Notes: generated by a model not told the origin, from the sequence alone. Counted from the stretch's first letter, positions 22,501 through 34,600 are shown. The stretch is 64,000 nucleotides of DNA from Rhexocercosporidium sp. MPI-PUGE-AT-0058 (GCA_020746875.1 JAGTJL010000005.1:744001-808000), one strand, 5' to 3'. Made by a program: numbers and translations.

Positions 22501-23920
22501 GCAGGAAGATGCCTCACAAAGGCTGATTTCGATCTTGCCGTTGAAGCGGCTCGCAAGAACTTCGCTGATGCTATTGGCGCACCTAAGATCCCCAACGTTA
22601 GTTGGGATGATGTGGGTGGCTTGACAAATGTCAAGGATGCTGTTATGGAGACTATCCAACTGCCACTCGAACGCCCTGAACTGTTTGCAAAGGGCATGAA
22701 GAAGCGATCTGGTATCTTGTTCTATGGTCCACCCGGTACCGGCAAGACCTTGCTTGCAAAGGCTATCGCTACAGAGTTCAGTCTCAATTTCTTCAGTGTC
22801 AAAGGACCTGAATTGCTCAACATGTACATTGGAGAGTCCGAAGCCAATGTACGGCGCGTTTTCCAGCGTGCCAGAGATGCCCGTCCTTGCGTTGTCTTCT
22901 TCGATGAGTTGGACTCTGTGGCGCCCAAAAGAGGAAATCAAGGAGACAGTGGTGGAGTCATGGACCGAATCGTCTCCCAATTGTTGGCGGAGCTTGATGG
23001 TATGTCCGATGGCGAGGATGGCGGCGGCGGTGTCTTTGTCATCGGTGCTACGAATCGACCTGATCTTCTCGACGCTGCATTACTGCGACCAGGGCGATTT
23101 GACAAGATGCTTTATCTGGGAGTTAGTGATACACATGACAAGCAACTGACCATTATGGAGGCATTGACAAGGAAGTACGTATATCGGTCTTCCCAAAGAC
23201 GGGACGTAGCTAACAATATACAGATTTACACTCCATCCTACCCTGTCCCTCCCCCGCATCGCTTCTCGCCTTCCATTCACATACACTGGCGCTGATTTCT
23301 ACGCCCTCTGCTCCGACGCCATGCTCAAAGCCGTGACTCGTCAGGCATCGCTCGTTGATTCCAAGATCGCGCAGATCAATACAGCCAACGCATCATCCGG
23401 CAAATCCAAGATCTCAACCGCGTATTTCTTCGACCACTACGCTAGCAAAGAAGATGTGGCCGTCATGGTTACCGAAGAGGATTTCATTAACGCCGAGAAA
23501 GAGTTAGTGCCCAGTGTCAGCGCGAAGGAATTGGAGCATTATGGTATGGTGCGAGCACAATTCGAGAAAGTCGAGGACAAGGACAAGGCTCAAGACAATG
23601 GCCATGTCGAGAAAGGCAAGGGGAAAGCCATCGATGGTATCCCTGATTGGCAGAAACGTAATGGGGCAGGGGCAGTAGATGATGCGTATCGACCACGCAG
23701 TAATGGGAAAGGTAAGGGTAAAGAGAAGGTTATTGATAGGAAGGGGAAGGGGAAGGAGAAGTCGGTGGGCAGGTGGGATGGTAGTGAGGGAGATGAGGAC
23801 CAAGAATTCTTCGATGAGAGGGTTAATGGTGTTACTGCAAATGGGAAGGGAAAGGGCAAGGGAAAGGTTGTGGATATGGGGTTTCAGGATGGGGAGGAGG
23901 ATGACGAGGGCTTGTATTGA
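19566..23920 (+). CDS. pex6: Peroxisomal biogenesis factor 6 (AAA+ ATPase)
   Basis: Three exons (19566-19728, 19784-23174, 23224-23920) give 1416 aa, the expected size for filamentous-fungal Pex6. The D1 ATPase domain is degenerate (LAILLVSTQRNIGKATMSK in place of a Walker A). The D2 domain is canonical: GGLTNVKDAVMETIQLPL, Walker A GPPGTGKT at about residues 1035-1042, LLNMYIGESEANVR, Walker B VVFFDELDS, and the second-region-of-homology block GATNRPDLLDAALLRPGRFD. Pex6 with Pex1 forms the heterohexamer that pulls ubiquitinated Pex5 out of the peroxisomal membrane. The C-terminal tail is unusual: after the last conserved helices (FINAEKELVPSVS) about 100 residues are built from Gly/Lys repeats (GKGKGKEK-type). 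The start is the first ATG before the conserved PGM intron junction PAIAH|ALEN. Confidence 0.95.
23620..23870 (+). repeat. Coding GGxAAxGG-type repeat (Gly-Lys) at PEX6 C-terminus
   Basis: Several imperfect arrays of AAGGG/GGGAAAG hexamers encode (GK)n and GKGKEK tracts near the end of PEX6. Such purine-rich coding repeats can vary in length between strains. The reading frame stays open through all of them. Confidence 0.7.
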
Positions 23921-24847
23921 TGGGTCGGTCTTATTTGCATGACGAGACATGCGAAATAGGCAAACCTAAGTGACAAGCTGTATTTATCGTGATGGGTCTG
24001 GGCTGGTCTTCTGAAAAGCGGCATCTGAGCATCTTAACTCAATGATTTAATTTCAGCAAGTTCTGTGTCGTCAGAGCCTTTCCTGGGAGTGTATGACAAA
24101 GTACCCGAATAACCTGAGTCTTCGTAGTGCGGAGGTTCTGGGGGACTATTACTTGGCCTTCTCTTCATCTAATATCACGCTGGCTGATCTTCAGTTAGAA
24201 GACATACATCCCATCCCGCCAACCCAGTAGCTCAACAAGTCACATCCCGTGCTCCCCTACGAAATTGACGCATGTGTACGAGATTTAGATTTTCTAAATC
24301 CAGGTTAATCGCCGGGTGAGATTTCTATATTTCATCTGCCATAAGCAGAGCATGACACCATGTTTATCCCACTGGAGCTGTTCCACTTCACCAAGCTTGT
24401 AAAAATATTTTTTTGCTACCCTCTTGCCTCCGAGACTAGATCCAAATACTAGACTCGCGAAGATCAGATGCCAAGGGTGCGCTTCGACCTGCTCGTTGAG
24501 CCAATCCGAGAGCTTCCCAAGCAGCTGGGTCCGGGTAAATCTCGAAACATCCGGTCTTCTACTCCATCATTCTCTGTAGCATACAACACTTCCAATCATA
24601 TTTACTTCTGAGAGTATAGTGGGCAACTTTCTCTCAAATCGCTACTTGTGCGTGACCCAAAGAGGAATCACTAAGCCTTTTCTAAGTCTTGGACTCCCTA
24701 CGTACCTTCCTAAAGCAGCCCGTCGCTGCACACCGAGTTTCAGGGCTTGTACAGGAGCAAGAAGATCCTGTACCTATCCTGAACGCTATATATACATTGA
24801 ATATCCATTTAATGTAATCAGTACATCAGAATAAATTCAAACTCGAG
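23921..24847. other. Intergenic region between PEX6 and HSL-type hydrolase
   Basis: PEX6 3' flank and promoter of the hydrolase gene. A TATATATA-like stretch lies at 24788-24795, about 55 bp before the hydrolase ATG. No gene recognised. Confidence 0.45.
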
Positions 24848-25909
24848 ATGACGACCGCAGACTACTTCACGTCGGACCCAGAATGGGAAGCATACGCAAT
24901 AAAGAACAACTACCCACTTCCATCCAACACTACCGGTCCCCCGTCCTCGGAGCCAATCGAGCCTTTAGACTTCGATATCACACAAGCCCGAGCCCGCCAA
25001 GCTCAATATGATCTCAAATGGGCAGAAGCCCATCCTCCTGAATCGGTTGGATACGTAGCTCATCTAGCCACGATCAAAGTTCGCGACGGGGCTGAAATAA
25101 GCGTCAGGATTTCCCATCCCACTTCTGGTCGTCTCCAGGAGAAGGGAGTCACAAGTCCATTACCTGTCCTTTTCGTCACGCATGGAGGGGGATGCCTGCA
25201 GGGGACTCATCTCTCTGAGGAAGCGTGGCTGTATTGGCATTTGTATGAGGATTTCGAGCTCGTGATTGTCAGTGTCGAGTATCGTCTGGCTCCGGAACAC
25301 AAGTTTCCGGTATGGATTGAGGACTCGTGGGATGTTCTGGAGACACTCCTCTCGTCAAAGAAGTCCGTGTTCTCGGATCTGGATGTCGAGATGGATATCA
25401 AGAAAGTACTGCTAGCGGGTTCCTCCTCAGGCGCGGGAATCAGTGCCGTGCTCTCTCAGATGTGTCGAGATAAAGGCATTCTTCTCTCGGGCATCATTCT
25501 CAATGTCCCCGTAGTATGCGACTATCGACATTTCCCAGCCCAACACAAAAGCGAAGGTCAAATTAGTTCATACCGACAAGCAGTCGAGACGTTTGGCTCC
25601 GGCGCAATGGTCATGGTCTGGAATGTCACACAGCCGTCTGAATTATCTGGATTAGACTCGAAAGTCTCTCCGCTACTTGGTGACTTATCGAACCTTCCCC
25701 GCCATTTGGTTTTCGTGGCGGGTCAGGATGCGCTTCGTGATGAAGGGGTCGCTTATGCGACGAAGCTAAGGGAGAACGGGGTGGAGGTTGAGTTGAAGGT
25801 CTTCAGTGGTGTTCCGCATCACTTTGCTCAGATATCGGAGCTGAAGGCTACAGCTCGATTTCAGAAGATCTTGCGGGAGACTTTGGCTAGATGGTTGAGC
25901 CCTTTGTGA
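24848..25909 (+). CDS. Alpha/beta-hydrolase fold-3 esterase (HSL family)
   Basis: A single exon of 353 aa. The oxyanion motif is HGGGCLQGTHL, followed by EYRLAPEHKFPVWIEDSW, typical of hormone-sensitive-lipase-type esterases. The nucleophile elbow is AGSSSGAGISA rather than the usual GDSAGG. The acid is in GQDALRDEG and the His in GVPHHFAQI. The enzyme probably hydrolyses small acyl esters; substrate unknown, no signal peptide, so likely cytosolic. The start ATG follows an AT-rich leader and a TATA-like box. A related gene of the same family lies at 48794, with only moderate similarity by eye. Confidence 0.88.
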   Translation: MTTADYFTSDPEWEAYAIKNNYPLPSNTTGPPSSEPIEPLDFDITQARARQAQYDLKWAEAHPPESVGYVAHLATIKVRDGAEISVRISHPTSGRLQEKGVTSPLPVLFVTHGGGCLQGTHLSEEAWLYWHLYEDFELVIVSVEYRLAPEHKFPVWIEDSWDVLETLLSSKKSVFSDLDVEMDIKKVLLAGSSSGAGISAVLSQMCRDKGILLSGIILNVPVVCDYRHFPAQHKSEGQISSYRQAVETFGSGAMVMVWNVTQPSELSGLDSKVSPLLGDLSNLPRHLVFVAGQDALRDEGVAYATKLRENGVEVELKVFSGVPHHFAQISELKATARFQKILRETLARWLSPL

Positions 25910-26325
25910 AGGGAGCTTTTGGATATTGTTGGTTCCTTAAGCATGTACTTTACAAGTAGCCAAAAGTTCGGGTATTGAAATGCTTAGTAGAAATCATAAA
26001 GTGAGCCCCCTACTTGTGCAGAACGTTTCTATCCTAGCTTTAACGATGAAATATAATTGAGGTTCTCGAATTATGAACAGTGAGGTTGCAAAGTCAGTGA
26101 TACAATCCCCATATTCAAATCCATTGAGGTTGCTGATTGTCACTCTCGCTAAAGAACCAATAATCAACATCGCTGGCAGCGCACCATACAGCCCAAAAGG
26201 GGCTAATCAATACGCCAGGGTACGAAATCCTGCTGTCATACAGGAACATAAATACAAGAACAAGACCAAGCCCACTCCAAACAAGCATTCCTTCAAATAG
26301 ATTCAAAGACAATTTAATCGCGAAA
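25910..26325. other. Intergenic region
   Basis: Short 3' flank of the hydrolase and promoter of the sulfotransferase-like gene. Nothing else recognised. Confidence 0.4.
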
Positions 26326-27384
26326 ATGGAGAATCTGTCAGCTGAAGAAACGCACCCCTACTTCTTCAAACCAGATCAGAACATCAATCGCCGACAATAC
26401 AAACGCGTCGTACCGATGCAGGTACTCTCGCTTGGCATGTCACGTACCGGGACAGCTTGTAAGTTAATATCAACATACTCCGGCACTCTCAAGTCGAGTA
26501 CTGACCCACTTGGAAATAGCGATGAAAGCAGCCCTCCACATCCTCGGCTACGGCGATGTCTACCACGGAACAGACGTCTACTCCAACATCCAAGACTGTG
26601 ACATGTGGATCCCTGCCTTGCAAGCCAAGTACTTTGGCAAGGGCAAACCATTCGGTAGAGCTGAGTTCGACAAGCTACTCGGACACTGCGCAGCCATCAC
26701 TGATGGTCCGGCGAATTGTTTTGGACCAGAGCTCATTGATGCATACCCGGATGCTAAGGTTGTCCTTGTGAAGCGGGATTACGATGCTTGGTTAAAGAGT
26801 TTTGATGGGATTATTGAGGGAGCTTACAGTTGGAAATTTAAGCTCTTGGGGTATACGGATCCGGGGTGGATGGGGAAGGTTCAACGTGTGATTGACGTGT
26901 GGTTGCCGGGACAGTTCAAAGCTTCTACGGCGGAGGTCAGTGACTCTCCACCTTACTTTCTACCATTATTTCTAAAGATAAGATTCCATGACTACCGTTC
27001 CTTGGGATTCGAGAGTCATCATGTCTCAGCTGGGTATTGGGACATTTTCAGTACTAATATGTCGAACAGGAATGCAGAGCGAACGCGCGGGCAGTGTATG
27101 AGAAGCACTACGCGGAAGCTCGAAGAATCACACCACAAGGACGTTTACTTGAGTATCGACTGGGAGATGGATGGGAACCGCTCTGCAAGTTTCTTGGGAA
27201 GAAGGTTCCGGACGTTCCGTTTCCCAAGATCAACGAATCGTCGATGCTCAAGAGGCAGTTGGAAATAGTCGCGATGAAGACTTTGAAGCGATCGCTCAGG
27301 AATATCGGTCTTGTGGCAAGCACACTTGCTATCTCCGGGGTCTTTATCTACTGGCTCACTACAAGCTTCAGCAATCAACAATGA
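26326..27384 (+). CDS. Sulfotransfer_4-type P-loop protein with C-terminal membrane tail
   Basis: Three exons (26326-26458, 26520-26935, 27070-27384) give 287 aa. The first intron splits the P-loop-like motif LGMSRTGTA|SMKAALHILGY. This motif with ITDGPANCFGPELIDAYPDAKVVLVKRDYDAWLKSF is diagnostic of the fungal Sulfotransfer_4 family (P-loop NTPase-like sulfotransferases). Downstream, PQGRLLEYRLGDGWEPLCKFLGKKVPD is the usual third block. These proteins are presumed to move a sulfuryl group from PAPS, but activity is rarely demonstrated. The last about 25 residues (NIGLVASTLAISGVFIYWLTT) form a single hydrophobic helix at the very end, suggesting a tail-anchored protein. The second intron (134 bp) is longer than average. 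Confidence 0.85.
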
Positions 27385-27764
27385 ACGGCGTTGAATGTAA
27401 ATAGACTTTGGTGTATGGAGCTCGCCAAGAATACCATCCTCGCTTATGAAATTACTCTCTCGCGTACAAAGACAACCCCTTTCTTTGAGCGTTTCGCCTG
27501 ATTGGAGACGAGTCTGAGCAGGTTACAGACAGAGTTTCAGCAGCAAAAGCTTATCTAGATGCCCAATTCATATCTCGTCGATACCCCCCTCTAGAATTTC
27601 CATCGTGTACGTGAGTGGTTGTCGCTCTTGCGTGTGTTTACGATCGAATGACCTCCTGGTGCCTCTGTCGCTAAAGCAATTACCCAGAAACCCTAACCGA
27701 GGCTCGTTCTTTCCACACCTGCTTGCCGCAAGCTATACACTCTCGTTCCCGGGATACAACTCCC
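27385..27764. other. Intergenic region
   Basis: Between the sulfotransferase-like gene and the multi-pass membrane gene. No feature recognised. Confidence 0.4.
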
Positions 27765-28973
27765 ATGATGTATGTCCCTGTAGATGACGAGAAGCCAGAG
27801 GGCTATACTGTTTCATGGTACGTATTCACACCCAACCAGAGCGGCCGGCCGGTTGACTTTTCCGCCACCGTTTCGTTGACCGTTAAAATAGTGACTGTGA
27901 TAGCTCGCCGCACTCGCCGCACTCACCACACTCATTGCAATTTACAGACCAAATGCCAGATCATACCTTTCCCAGTTTAGAATACGATCTGGCCTCCAAA
28001 AAATGGAGAATTGTTATTTTTTGGACGCTCGTGATCTTGGATTCCTTCGCGATTCCAATCATTTTATATTTTGTCCTTAACTACTCTACGACTTTGGATA
28101 AGAAGCAAGGTCAGTCCATTCCATACTCTAGATTCAATCATATTAAAATTCGCTGATAATATATAGTTTATTATATCATCTCTTTCACATTATTCGGAAC
28201 ACTCATGTTAGAATATGCTCAGCGAGCATGGAGACTCTGGATGAAGATATCAACATGTCGAGCCGTCAACACAAAACGATACGACGTAAGCAATTATTTT
28301 CCCCGCCACGCTTTCTTTCTAACACTCGCAGTTCGACTGGCTCCATTGGAACCTCACCTTAGTCCTCTTTGTCGTCATCGTCGAAGTAGCCGTCGCAACA
28401 AGTCTGAACGAGCCACTAGTCCGCCTCCTCGCCATGCCCCTCCCCTCAGTCTTCTTCACATTCGGCCTAGAAATGCTTCTAGTAGAACTGATGCGCTCAT
28501 TCGATATACGAGCTCCTTTCCGCGTCTCTTCCGTGCCCAAGGGAGGTGTGTTACGTCCAGCTCTCTACACGCTGATTGAAGATGTCGTCGCTGTGGATGG
28601 CAATGGAGGGACAGGGTATCGGGAGCGGTTGAATACTAGATATGAGACTAGTCCTGAGTTTCGTCGCTTGATGAGCAATTTGACGTATTTTTGGATGGTG
28701 CCAGCTCTGCTGCTTGATGTTGCGGTAAGCCATTTGGTATTCTGGAGAGGGATTAATGAGGATACTGCTTATGTTGTAAGTCCAAGTTCCCCTGTGTCTG
28801 TCTTCGGTGGTTTAATTAACTGACATATCCTCCTTTAGATTGGTTGGAGTTTACCATTTGCATGGGCGAGCTTCTGGACGATCATGACTATTTACTGGGT
28901 TCGCGTAGCTTTGGATGAGGAGAAGCAAAATTGGGGAAAGGAGGGGTCACAGTTGATACGGAGCGCAATATAA
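27765..28973 (+). CDS. Multi-pass membrane protein of unknown function
   Basis: Five exons (27765-27817, 27892-28109, 28167-28285, 28332-28775, 28839-28973) total 969 nt and encode 322 aa. The N-terminus is polar with a short SPHSPHSPHS repeat. At least six hydrophobic segments follow, including RIVIFWTLVILDSFAIPIIL, one after KKQ, LTLVLFVVIVEVAVATSL, a segment around PSVFFTFGLEMLLV, LTYFWMVPALLLDVAVSHLV and GWSLPFAWASFWTIMTIYW. Between segments four and five lies a conserved-looking hydrophilic loop (PFRVSSVPKGGVLRPALYTL..EDVVAVDG). I do not recognise a named transporter or receptor family, though similar proteins occur in filamentous ascomycetes as far as I recall. All splice junctions are GT-AG and phases close. 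The start is the ATGATG pair; the first Met was used. Confidence 0.8.
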
Positions 28974-29083
28974 CATTTGTTGAGATAACGCATCAATCTT
29001 CTATGCTCCAGGATTCAGTTTCGAGTAAAGTATCCAGCAGACACACTCTCTACTCTCTACTCCTATGTCATTAAGCGAGCCAA

Positions 29084-30616
29084 CTACCCCCGAACCAAAA
29101 CATCCATAACCTCCCTCGCACCCCTCCTCCCCGACCTAACAGCACCCTCCATATACCCCTTCCAGACATCACTCGTCTCCGTCCCCACAAAATGCACATC
29201 CCCAACCTCCCTACAAAGCTCACTCACCGCGCCCCTCGCCAACGCACCAAGCGGCAGAACCGCACTTGGTGCACCCCAGATATACTCCTCCTTCGCCCAA
29301 TCTTGTAGAATGACTTTCGTCGGCTCAGGAACATCTCCATCCGGCACGCCTGGGGCGAACATCTTTTTCATCTGCCGTATAACTTGGGCTTCCTGCTCGT
29401 CTGAGTCGAGATTGGACCATGCACGTCCAGCGTCCCCGACGATAAAGCACACGATTGAGTAATTCTCGTCTTCGAGGATACAGGTGTCGCGCGTGAATTC
29501 TATGGGTCCCTTGTTTGATGTTGCAACGCCCGAGAGGCCGAGGTTCCGCCACCAGGGGGTCGAGTATATGCAAATGGCTTTGGAGGTGTAGCCCATGTGT
29601 GTACCAGATGCGAGAGCGGCTTTGGATGGTGGGAGGGAGGGGGAGAATTTGATGTCCTTGTAGAGACATGTTGGGGTGGAGACGATGACTTTCTTGCAGG
29701 TTACGGAGAGTTTGTGGTTGCATTTGACGACGCAGTGCCCGGGAGAGACTTGCTCGATAGACGTCACTGGGTGAGAGAGCTTGATGGATCCTGGATTGAG
29801 TTCTGCGGCTAAGTGTTTTGAGAACTGTAAGTTGCCTAAAGGGAGTTAGCCGTAAGTCTTGCCGTGAAAACATTTGGGAGCATTAGTGGAAAGAAAGGGA
29901 GTCCAACCTCTCCTGTTCCGAAGATACTGCCCACCATCTTTCCCATCTGAGATCATATTCGCAACGCCCGTTCCACTCTTAATGTAATCGACCATGAACA
30001 GCGCACTGATTTCTGTAGCCTCAACTCCCAGGAGACCGAGAGTTGCAAGACCAGCCATGTACGAGGCAACACCGCCGGGGAAATGCTCATCACAGTAATC
30101 TTTAAATGACACTGCATCAAGTGCTGCAGCATCTTTCATACTGGAGGGGTTGGTAGGATCCCATTCTTTCCCAGCTGCGTTGATCCATTGTATCAGGGCT
30201 TCGACTTGCTTCTCCTCTTCCTTATTGCGCTACTCAAGTGTCAGATTTTGCTAGATACTTCATCACAAACTCAGAAAGATGCGTACATCAGCAATCCCAT
30301 AGGGTTTCGTCCTATACTTTCCATCACCATCCTGCACACAATCCAACCCCTCCGCCCTCTGTACCACAGTCTCAAACCCGTACTTCTGAGCCAGAGCCCA
30401 CATCTCGCTCTGATTCGTGTCGTTGATCCACGCAGCTCCCAGTTCGACAATGCCCTTCTCGCCATTCGAGATGCTGTATGTCTTTCCGCCTACTCGATCT
30501 TTGGCCTCGAGGACCATGACTGTTAATCCGGCTTCGTGAAGGGCCACTGCGGCAGAAAGACCGCTCAGCCCTGCACCGACGATGACGACGTCTACCTCTG
30601 TGTTTGATTCTTGCAT
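29084..30616 (-). CDS. Flavin-containing amine oxidase (MAO family)
   Basis: Three exons (30616-30287, 30229-29908, 29835-29084) give 467 aa. The N-terminus carries the FAD-binding motif VVIVGAGLSGLSAAVALHEAG and the following LEAKDRVGGKT. ELGAAWIN is the typical second block. The substrate-domain part includes TPWWRNLGLSG and the C-terminal FAD block HFVGTETSDVWKGYMEGAV. The Cys that carries covalent FAD in mitochondrial MAO-A/B is replaced: the aligned segment is YIWGAPSAVLPLG, so flavin is probably non-covalent. It oxidatively deaminates amines to aldehydes, ammonia and peroxide; substrate unknown. The last three residues (VRG) are not a clear peroxisomal signal. The second intron uses a GTTGGA donor, weaker than its neighbours. 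Confidence 0.88.
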
Positions 30617-31680
30617 GATGGCAATATCTGCGGATGATGATCTTACGAGAACCTTGGTGGGCTTGCTGAGTATGCTGAAGCAAAGTCGTCAAGCGAAATA
30701 CGATCAATTTGGCGAGAATCTTACAAAGTCTGAGACCAGAATCAAAATGATCCGCAACATCATGAATGAAAGTTGGCAGCAGCTAGGTTGGTACTTATAG
30801 GAGAAGAGTTCGAGGAGATTTATGTCTCATGTCAGCTGTCAGCTCCAAGCCTAGATAGCGCCCGTCTTCACACGGGCGGACATAACGACCCGAACAGCGG
30901 CTCAACTACCAACCACCACGTCATCAATATTCTATATGCATGGGATATCTTCATTGCTTAGTGGAAGTGGAACTCTAACCTTGAAGACAAAGAAATGGTT
31001 GTTGCAAGCGAACGGACAAGCGGACGAACTTAAGGCGGACGGGAATGAGAGCCGAACACTGGGTTCTAGTTGTTTGGATGGGATTTTTAAACATACAGCA
31101 TTCTCAGAAATTTGATTCAGCAGCTAACTGGTGCCCACCAATGCCCAAACAGGCTTACAACACTTGAAGGTCATTACATCAAATACCGAGATGGGAGGCA
31201 TCACGAGCATCTTTTGGCAAATTTCGCTCCATTGAGATCTAATATACAGTCTACTCGATGAAATCAAGGTTTAGGGCGAAGAGAAAAGACGATCACAAGC
31301 TCGAGAATCAAGAATCATGAATAGCATCCTCAACCAAGTCGCCCGTATCTTCGGAAAATGCTGCAGATCTTTGCAAATCAAAGTACGGCGAAAGTATCTA
31401 CCTGACCTTCCTCGCCTCTTCTGGAAAGTGGAAAAGCATGTTGAAGAACTGTCGTCACGTAAAGTGAGATAATTCAACACCCGAAGATGCGCAAGTATCG
31501 AGGATGCTGTGAAAGGGCTACACGTGCCAGTAAGACTGCATGTTGCTCTTCCCCTGCTCGTCGAAAGTCGATAACCATCATGTGCTCCAACTTTCAGTAC
31601 AGCCCAAGGTGGAGCCATGACCTGCAGACGATCGTATCCCTAAAATAAAAACAACTGAAAGGAGATCCGCGAAGGTATGA
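30617..31680. other. Intergenic region
   Basis: Between the amine oxidase start and the 3' end of the 1065-aa gene. A minus-strand open stretch at 31271-31618 most likely lies in the 3' UTR of that gene. No RNA gene recognised. Confidence 0.4.
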
Positions 31681-34600
31681 TTACCACCACACAACTTGGT
31701 TTTGTGTCGATTGAGCTTGCATAACACGCTCAGTAGGGGTCCAAGATCTGTAGTTCGAACCGTTGTGATTGTGCTGTCCAACACCATCCATTTGCTTCAG
31801 CATCTCGAGAGCTGGCGAGTACAATGCCTTACTAGCTTCTGCATTCGCAATATCCTCCAAAGTCCAGGCGGTTTCGTCACCCAAGTCGAGTGAATCATTC
31901 TGCTTGAGAGCAGCATCAAGTTGCGCTGAGGTGACAGAGGCTTCGTACCATGTGGTCAACTTATCGATAGGTGCGCGGTCTGGATTTCCTGGTTTTGCTT
32001 CATAGATCCAAAAGGACTTCTCCGGAATCGGGCCACCATCAATATCCAGGGACTGAAGCTCGGAGACTTTGAGAATGGACTTTTGGTCAGTACTCTTATA
32101 CTCGTAAACCCGGCGAACGATGACTTCTTGTATGACGAATTTCTTTTGAAGAGACACATCAAGTTGCCAAGCCAAGTATGGTTGGTGAGAGTTGGGTCTA
32201 TGGATATCAGAAGAGAGCATGGAAGATGATAAGATAACTTACGGAATGTACAACGACGATTGAATTGCTGTAGCAAGATCGCCATACTTGTCCTCCAGAG
32301 CTCGATTATTGCCGTATCCGATGGCGGCAACTTTGACGTCCCAGTGTCTCTTAGTTCCGTAAATGAAGAGGTTTCCCAAGCGGCATCGTGCCTTGATCTG
32401 AGGGACGAAAGTCTCGGCATCGATCTCGATCATGACGGGGTACATGGAATTTTGTGGATCAGTGAACACGAACTCGTAAGTTGTGTTCCATCTGGAAACC
32501 TTGTTCATCTCCCAGAGATTTTCGTCACTTTGAACCTTCATATTGACCATGAATTGGATCTCAGCAGGCACAGCGGTCAAGACACTGGTAAAATCAACTG
32601 TCGGACCATACTCAGTAGGCTTGAGCAATATCTTCTGAAGATATGCGCTATCAAGTAAGTGGTCCTTGCCCTTTGCTGAGAGCTGCTTAGGATGGAAGCG
32701 TCCCAAGATGATACGACCAAATTCGGCCTGGACCACAACTTTCCCACGATATCCACGAAGGCCTGTGATCAGTTCCTTGAAGCTCTGGTTTATTTCCTCA
32801 ACAAAATCTGGTAACGGATCCGTCGGACTGTTAAATTTCGAAGTTGTTGTTGACTTTGGCAGTGAGAATGGGCACTCAAGTCTACCAACAAATGGATTGA
32901 ACTTTGTTGGTCTGGGAGCTCCTTGTTTCATTGTTTGGTGGAACACTCGAGTCTCGGGCTCGGAAATAAGTTGCTGGTTCTCTATTTGGCCTTGAAGGCC
33001 CAAGACTGTCGGAATTGGTTGTAAGATGCTACCTTGAAGTGACTCGACCATCGGATCCTCCTCGTCGAGAAGTGACGTGTGAGCATGATGGCGTGTCGTA
33101 ATTGATTCTCTAAACAGGGGCCTAGAATCTGATTTTCCCGAGAGCGGAACAACAGTAGTCTGAAATGCCGACTTAGAATGACCTTGAGTTGACTGCTGGG
33201 AAACGGTTAACTGGCGAGGCTGGAGCTGAACAGCTGACTTGAGTGGCTGCTGATGCAGAACTATTGGCTTGAGAGGCTCCATGAGGCCGTCGCTACTAGT
33301 GATGACCTGTGGTATCGAAGCTGACCGTGGCGTTCCAGAGCTAAGCTGAGAAGGAGCTTTGTTGGCCGTTGGGACTTTGATATGATGACCAGATGTAGTC
33401 TGACCATTTGAAGTCGAAGCTCTGTTGATGAGACCAACAGGGCCCTTCTGTCCTTTCCAGGAGGTTTCCTTCTCCACTATCTTAGCAGTCTTTTCGGGTC
33501 TGTACTCCACATATCTATCCCAATCTGCCTTTTGGTTGCTAGCTTTGGTGAAGTTAGCGGTCGAAAATGAGCATAAGCAGGGGAAACTTACTACCTTGAT
33601 CGCTAGCATTGACGACAGTGCCATTAGAAAGTATGTGGAGGGCATTGTGCAATCCAATCGGAGTAGGCGTAAAACCCGAGCTAAACGCGTCAGGCACTGC
33701 TGTTGCCCATCTCTGCACAGATTCATTCTTCGAAGTCGAATGTAATCCACTGCGCATATGAGGAGCCAGAGTACTCTGAAGTTGCTGGACGTTACTCTGA
33801 ACAGCAGGTGGCGGGCTACACTCAGCAATATGAGCAGGACGATGCAACATAGGGTTATCCGAAGGATCGCCTTTTCCACTGTACGTGTAGGCGGTCGAGA
33901 AAACGCTGACTCCCCCTGGAATATCCTCAGCCTTGATCTCGGATATATTCAACTTCTTGATTGGGACATATTCCGACTTGACTGGGACAAGAGGGGCGCA
34001 GCGGACGGTGACAGCATTAATCAAAGTCTCATAGTCGCATGCTCCATTGGAAAACGTAACTTGCAAATTGTCCAACAAAGTCGTCTCGAAGTAAAACATC
34101 TTGATGTCAACGAAGTACATTAGGACGTATTTGGCGTTGCCAGTCTCCTCGTTGTAGAACATATGATTTGCCCATGGATGTCTATACTGCTAGTTAAGAT
34201 GTCAGTTTGTGTCTCTTTAAGCAGAAGTAATAGCACGAACCCAATTCTTCTCAATGTTGTCAAGCTTGTGTACTGCAAGAAGTAGGTTTTCCTGTTCATG
34301 AGCCCCAACGAACACAACACCTTCATTGATATCCTTGCTGAATTGGCAAGAAGTCAAGCGTACGAGCTCCTTGAGATCGTCTTCTGGCAATAAATCGTCC
34401 AGCATGATGCTCTTGTCACCACAAATCCAGGCTTGTCGAAACTCATAGAATAGAATTTCTGTTGGGAAGGGATTATCCGGATGAACTGCGGTGATCTGGG
34501 TGTCGGGTTGCGCCAGCTGATCATCCGATTCGACCTCTGTAATCGGTCCACCAAGACCTGTTTGCATCTTCCACACGGCAAGACGCTGGATGAGATTGCT

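Noticed and set aside
22453..22980. Minus-strand open frame of 175 codons
   Set aside because: Antisense to the PEX6 ATPase domain, with no family pattern.
10232..30616. A secondary-metabolite gene cluster (monooxygenase, SDR, esterase, sulfotransferase-like protein, amine oxidase)
   Set aside because: No polyketide synthase, peptide synthetase, terpene cyclase, transporter or pathway regulator is present, and PEX6 and other housekeeping genes are interspersed.
31271..31618. 115-codon minus-strand frame
   Set aside because: Starts just after the stop of the 1065-aa gene on the same strand and has no domain pattern; most likely 3' UTR.
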